Source of the DNA: CBDDBH01 sp965225625
GTDB taxonomy: Bacteria > Pseudomonadota > Gammaproteobacteria > JADZEE01
DNA length: 64,000 nt
NCBI GenBank assembly: GCA_965225625.1
Contig: CBDDBH010000032.1
Location: 1 to 64,000, forward strand
Direction of reading: 5' to 3'
Below, in pieces: positions 60,077-64,000 of the stretch. Position numbers and translations under genes: made by a program. Positions within the stretch are counted from its first letter, which is position 1. Every line of letters starts with the position of its first letter. The notes beneath the pieces were generated by a model. That model saw nothing but the letters and a program-made list of their open reading frames with translations. It was not told where the DNA came from and did no database searches.

Positions 60077-60874
60077 TTAATGCGCTAAGTATTGATTCGC
60101 GCTCTGCAGCAACGCCGATTCCGGGTACAGTCGGTGCAGCAGTCGTTCCACCTCGGTTGCAAATTCCGCCGCGGATTGGTATCTATCTTTATCCGCTTTT
60201 GCCATCGCCTTGTTGACGATGTCATCCACCGCTGCTGGAACATCTGACCGATGACCCGTTACCGGCACCGGTTGTTCATACATTATCTGTTCAGCCGTGT
60301 TCTCCTGCGTAAACGGATATTTTTTCGTCAGCATCCGATACATGGTCGCACCAAGAGCGAAAATATCTGTGAGTAAGGTTATTTTGCGACTGGGATCAAA
60401 ATGCTCCGGCGCCATATATGCGATTGTTCCGATATCGCGCACCGGCGGATCCTCGATGTTGTGGGCCACGCTAAAGTCCATCAGTTTGACGATGCCGTGA
60501 GCCGGGTGATACATGATATTGCCCGGTTTCATATCACGATGAATAACGCCGTGATAGTGAATATACGCCAACCCGACACAGCACCTGTGCACGACAAATA
60601 GGGTTTCATCCACGTGCAGAGGACCAATCGCAATCATGTAATCCAGCACGGACCGACCCGGTACGTATTCCATGATTATGTGATCCAATCGCCCGTCGCT
60701 AACCACATCGTAGATGGTTACGATATTTTCATGCGCATATTTTCCGGCAATTTTCGCTTCATGGTGAAATGCGGCGATCTCGCGTTTGACGTCCTCCTCA
60801 GACAAGGTTTCAGCCTTTACCGACTTAATCGCGACGTCACGATCCATCAAGGGATCATAGGCGCGGTGAACCAC
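60077..60874 (-). CDS. Ser/Thr protein kinase (start codon unresolved)
   Basis: VAIKSVKAETLSEEDVKREI carries the catalytic Lys, VIHRDMKPGNIMYHPAHGIV the catalytic loop, LMDFSVAHNIEDPPVRDIGT a DFS variant of DFG, then APEHFDPSRKITLLTDIFAL. The Gly-rich loop LGRYRLAAKLGEGASGVV is encoded upstream of the first standard start (GTG 60874). The frame is open to 61030, but it holds no ATG, GTG or TTG there. Either an unusual start (ATT or CTG) is used or the start was lost. No membrane helix. The C-terminus is a short helical tail. Convergent with the PilZ/DUF1631 gene. Confidence 0.85.
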   Translation of the reverse strand: MVHRAYDPLMDRDVAIKSVKAETLSEEDVKREIAAFHHEAKIAGKYAHENIVTIYDVVSDGRLDHIIMEYVPGRSVLDYMIAIGPLHVDETLFVVHRCCVGLAYIHYHGVIHRDMKPGNIMYHPAHGIVKLMDFSVAHNIEDPPVRDIGTIAYMAPEHFDPSRKITLLTDIFALGATMYRMLTKKYPFTQENTAEQIMYEQPVPVTGHRSDVPAAVDDIVNKAMAKADKDRYQSAAEFATEVERLLHRLYPESALLQSANQYLAH

Positions 60875-61202
60875 ACCGGACGCGCCTTCGCCTAACTTAG
60901 CGGCTAAGCGGTAACGACCTAGGGAATTAGACTTCGGATTGTTAATGGTGCTGACTTCGTTGTTATTAGCGGCAGGAACCGTCGTTAATGCAAAGTCTAA
61001 CAGACTTGGTCGAAAGCCGACTTGCTTGCTGACTTTAGCAGCGCGCTATTGGCATTTGACCCGCTAGCTACTTTCGAAATTCGTCCCGCAATTGCCATCT
61101 CCCGCCCAAAGCGTGCAATCAGAGATAACGACCTCAACATTCCTTTCTCACCTCACTGTTGCTATTCTTATTAGTCCACAATTGGCGACGACATAGTCAT
61201 AG

Positions 61203-61694
61203 ATGTCAACCATTACCATCATTATCGTCGTTGCAGCGCTGCTAGTAGCAGCGGTGATTTTCGTACGACGCAAGGAAAGCGCCAGACTTCGCGCCGAGCA
61301 AGAAGCCATTGAACGCGAACGCGTACTGCGCCGACAGATCACCGAAAAATCATCCGCAGTCGCCGCTACCAACACGAAAACGGATGACGCCGTCCACGAC
61401 GAACTTTCGTTTTCAGGAGCACTATCAGTACGTGACGAGATCAACCGATGTGTTACAGAGAGTCGCTGGGATGAGGCGATCAACTGGTCGCATCACGCAA
61501 TAGAAACGTCTCCGGATAAGCGCGAATTCCAGGTCAAACTTGCGGAGATTTATAGCTGGTCCGGAAAACGAGAGGAATTTACCAAACTATTTGAGGAGCT
61601 ACACGGAACTCTCGGCGACCGATCTGAGCTACGGGAAAAGCTGCTAGCTGCTGCCAAAGAAACGATACCGGACCACGCGTTACTTCAGGGTTAA
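61203..61694 (+). CDS. Membrane-anchored protein with FimV-like helical repeat
   Basis: 163 aa. N-terminal helix MSTITIIIVVAALLVAAVIF followed by a charged coiled coil (ARLRAEQEAIERERVLRRQI). Near the C-terminus, RWDEAINWSHHAIETSPDKR and EFQVKLAEIYSWSGKREEFT resemble the TPR-like repeat at the end of FimV-type proteins. Single-pass inner-membrane protein, probably a scaffold. It is divergent from the kinase gene. Not assigned to a process. Confidence 0.7.
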   Translation: MSTITIIIVVAALLVAAVIFVRRKESARLRAEQEAIERERVLRRQITEKSSAVAATNTKTDDAVHDELSFSGALSVRDEINRCVTESRWDEAINWSHHAIETSPDKREFQVKLAEIYSWSGKREEFTKLFEELHGTLGDRSELREKLLAAAKETIPDHALLQG

Positions 61695-61968
61695 CTGCGC
61701 AAACCGCGCTCCTTTCCCTGTCATTGCGAGGCGCCGCAGGCACCGAAGCAATCCACTTGATATCGGGATCCCCCTGCAACTCAGGGATCCCGAGAGTATA
61801 CTTAAACCGTATCTTCGGTTAACAAAGTCCCGAGTCCTATCTTCGAGCGGAGCGGCGGCCGGAGCGTTACTTGCGGTTTGTATGCTGCAGTTCCGAAGTA
61901 AGATTCGGGCACCTCGGGTAACGCCCGTGAACAGCCCAATAATAAAGACCGGAAGAGTGTCAACACGC

Positions 61969-64000
61969 ATGTGCCGCGGGGTCGCGGGGTTGCTGTGTAT
62001 TTGCTTCACTGGGCTGGTCACGGCAGCCGACGTTCTGCTGGTAGACGACGACGACAACTCCCCCGATGTGCGCTCATCGTACACAGCGGCGCTCGACGCG
62101 CTCGCGATTGGTTACGATATTCGGGACGTCAGCACGAACGGACAGCCCACTGCTACAGAGATGCAAGCGTATGCGGCCGTCATCTGGTTTACCGGTGACG
62201 ATCGTGGGCTTGGAACGTCCGGCCCCGATGCTACGGGAGCAGCGCATCTCGGCACCTATCTCGACGTCACTGGTGGCTGCCTGTTTATGAGTAGCCAGGA
62301 TTATCTGCTGGACCACAACAGCGATCTTTCTTTCGCCACCAACTATTTCGGTTTAAATGTAGTCGGTAGTTTCCATGACGTGCAGCAGACTACCGTGACC
62401 GGCAGTGGCGCGTTCTCGGGTCTTGGGCCCTATACACTTACGTACCCCTTCTCCAACGCAAGCGACCAGATAAATCCAACGGCTCCGTCGGCTGTCGCGT
62501 TTACCGGCAACATTGGCAACGCCGCGTTATATAAAGACAGCGGCGCCTATCGCACGACCCTATGGACCTTCCCATTTGAAGCGATTCCGACGGCGAACGA
62601 CCGCACGGCCGCCATGCGTAAAGCACTCGAATACTGTCAGGTCCCGGAGCTCATGCGCAAGACCTACCGCTTCGAGCGTTTGTGGCCGACGCTGCAGCAA
62701 CCCTGGTACTTCGGAGCGCCGTCCGACGTGGCGGTGGATTTGAGCGGATTCGTTTACGCGCTGGACGAAGTGAACGGGCGCATCATGAAATTCAATGCAC
62801 AGGGTCAGTTCGTCACCCAATGGGGTGAGAGAGGGCTGGATCCAGGCCAACTGGGCGGTCCGGTGAGCCTGGTCGCGACTGATGATGGATTCATCTACGT
62901 GGCTGACAGACTCAATCATCGCATTCAGAAATTTACTCTCAACGGCGCGTTTGTATCGACCTGGGGCAGCAGCGGTAGCGGCACCGGTCAGTTTTCCGAG
63001 CCGGCCGGTGTCGCTGCAGATCCCAATGGCACCATCTACGTGGTTGACGCTGGTAACCACCGCATTCAGACCTTTAACGCAAATGGCGAATTTGTCCGCC
63101 AGTGGGGTAGCGAAGGTTCTAGCCCAGGCCAATTCAATTTTACCCGGCCTTCATCCGCGTCCGGCATCAAAGCGGGCGGTGTTACAGTCGATTCCGCAGG
63201 GTTTATTTACGTCGCCGACGCGGGCAATCACCGTGTGCAGAAATTCAGCGGCGACGGAACATTCGTCAGTCAATGGGGCAGCCAGGGCACCGCTTCGGGA
63301 CAGTTCAACGAACCTCAAGACATCGTCGCACACGGCGGATTTCTACATGTGCTCGATCAGCAGAACACGCGTGTCCAGCGGTTCAGCCCTACCGGTACCT
63401 TCGTTAACCAGTTCGGCAGCTTCGGCACCGGCGACGGCGAGCTTGGCACCCCGCAGGGCATCGCAGTCGATGCGCAGGGCTTCGTTTACGTTGCGGACTT
63501 CTTGAGTCGGATCATAAAGTTCAAGCCCACGGGCGAGTTCGTGTCTCAGTGGGGTAGTACCGGTGAGACTGCGGGCCGCTTTAACCAACCGCGCCGCCTC
63601 GCGGTCGATGCATCAGGGAATATATTTGTCGCGGATTTCTTCAACTCGCGAGTGCAGAAATTCGACTCAACCGGCCAACCGCTGCTGCAATGGGGTAGCG
63701 AGGGAACGGCTGACGGAGAATTTACGACGACCGGCGGCGTGGCAGTCGATCCCGGTGGTTTCGTTTACGTCACCGACATTGGCGGCAACAGGGTGCAGAA
63801 ATTCAATGCCGCCGGAAATTTTGTGAGCAAATGGGGTACTCAAGGGAGTGGTAACAGTCAATTCAACTTCCCAACATCCGTTGCCATCGACGCCAGCAAC
63901 GAAATCTACGTAATCGACGCAGGCAACAAACGCATCCAGAAATTCGACCAGAATGGCACGTTCCTGCTCGCATTCGGAAGCAGCGGCACGGGCAACGGAC
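61969..64000 (+). CDS. Large secreted NHL-repeat protein (runs off window end)
   Basis: Open from ATG 61969 to the window end (677 codons and more). In-frame GTG codons at 61927 and 61957 are alternative starts. Signal peptide GVAGLLCICFTGLVTAA, then a domain of about 220 aa beginning DVLLVDDDDNSPDVRSSYTA with FTGDDRGLG and CLFMSSQDYLLDH, like the ThuA/GATase-type domains found on secreted peptidases. At least eight complete NHL repeats plus a ninth follow, each about 47 aa, for example GVAADPNGTIYVVDAGNHRI and QWGSEG. The repeats form a beta-propeller for binding proteins or glycans. Extracellular or periplasmic. Confidence 0.9.
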   Translation, partial: MCRGVAGLLCICFTGLVTAADVLLVDDDDNSPDVRSSYTAALDALAIGYDIRDVSTNGQPTATEMQAYAAVIWFTGDDRGLGTSGPDATGAAHLGTYLDVTGGCLFMSSQDYLLDHNSDLSFATNYFGLNVVGSFHDVQQTTVTGSGAFSGLGPYTLTYPFSNASDQINPTAPSAVAFTGNIGNAALYKDSGAYRTTLWTFPFEAIPTANDRTAAMRKALEYCQVPELMRKTYRFERLWPTLQQPWYFGAPSDVAVDLSGFVYALDEVNGRIMKFNAQGQFVTQWGERGLDPGQLGGPVSLVATDDGFIYVADRLNHRIQKFTLNGAFVSTWGSSGSGTGQFSEPAGVAADPNGTIYVVDAGNHRIQTFNANGEFVRQWGSEGSSPGQFNFTRPSSASGIKAGGVTVDSAGFIYVADAGNHRVQKFSGDGTFVSQWGSQGTASGQFNEPQDIVAHGGFLHVLDQQNTRVQRFSPTGTFVNQFGSFGTGDGELGTPQGIAVDAQGFVYVADFLSRIIKFKPTGEFVSQWGSTGETAGRFNQPRRLAVDASGNIFVADFFNSRVQKFDSTGQPLLQWGSEGTADGEFTTTGGVAVDPGGFVYVTDIGGNRVQKFNAAGNFVSKWGTQGSGNSQFNFPTSVAIDASNEIYVIDAGNKRIQKFDQNGTFLLAFGSSGTGNG

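Noticed and set aside
1..64000. CRISPR array, rRNA or complete tRNA genes
   Set aside because: No regularly spaced repeats, rRNA-like stretches or full cloverleaf sequences were seen; only the tRNA-Phe fragment at 13.7 kb.

Overview
The window looks like a chromosomal piece of an environmental, probably gammaproteobacterial, bacterium. The hflK-hflC pair, PilZ/DUF1631-type proteins, a TolB/TPR membrane protein, GspE-like sequence, IS3-family elements and dispersed GGGGTCAGA repeats all fit that group. No rRNA operon or universal marker is present, so the lineage is not resolved. The whole stretch behaves as an accessory region: three IS3-type insertion sequences, many paralogues, many gene fragments, and an unusual number of genes that are intact except for one nonsense codon or one frameshift.

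Layout. 1-2.4 kb: end of a tyrosine recombinase gene, small ORFs and an interrupted integrase-like ORF (mobile-element debris). 2.7-6.1 kb: a GC-rich inositol module (myo-inositol-phosphate synthase, an IMPase-family phosphatase, and a fused nucleotidyltransferase/CDP-alcohol phosphotransferase), matching the gene set for di-myo-inositol phosphate. 6.1-11.9 kb: a clpP fragment, an acyl carrier protein, a decaying IS3 element, hflC/hflK, then a degenerate inverted copy of the 5' region of the inositol-phosphate synthase, a small CxxC protein and a secreted nuclease interrupted by one amber codon. 11.9-17.3 kb: a second IS, a 3-hydroxyacyl-CoA dehydrogenase and a third IS. 17.2-31.4 kb: repeated small membrane-protein modules (three four-helix DYEL proteins, five one-helix proteins, most of the latter broken), a carotenoid oxygenase, a TolB/TPR protein, an MBL hydrolase, an MFS carrier, an O-methyltransferase and a broken Fic gene. 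31.4-47.9 kb: a catabolic/redox neighbourhood (Baeyer-Villiger-type monooxygenase, MBL hydrolase, Ldh2-type dehydrogenase, GST, FAD monooxygenase, class IV aminotransferase, SnoaL-like protein, sulfatase and MFS carrier), with three paralogues of a MetE-like protein scattered through it. 48-64 kb: a serpin with an extra C-terminal domain, a kinase-SUMF1 receptor-like protein, a GST, a divergent NRAMP carrier coupled to an exported Fe/Mn superoxide dismutase, a broken MFS gene, two PilZ proteins, another kinase, and the start of a large secreted NHL-repeat protein running off the end.

The two most notable items are (i) a glutathione S-transferase gene (35518-36207, minus) whose TGA codon falls exactly on the CPW active-site cysteine and is followed by a bacterial-SECIS-like hairpin, so it is a selenoprotein candidate that would be missed or truncated by standard gene calling; and (ii) the inositol module, whose fused enzyme is the signature of di-myo-inositol phosphate synthesis, a solute best known from hyperthermophiles. 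All calls are from reading the sequence; no database search was run.
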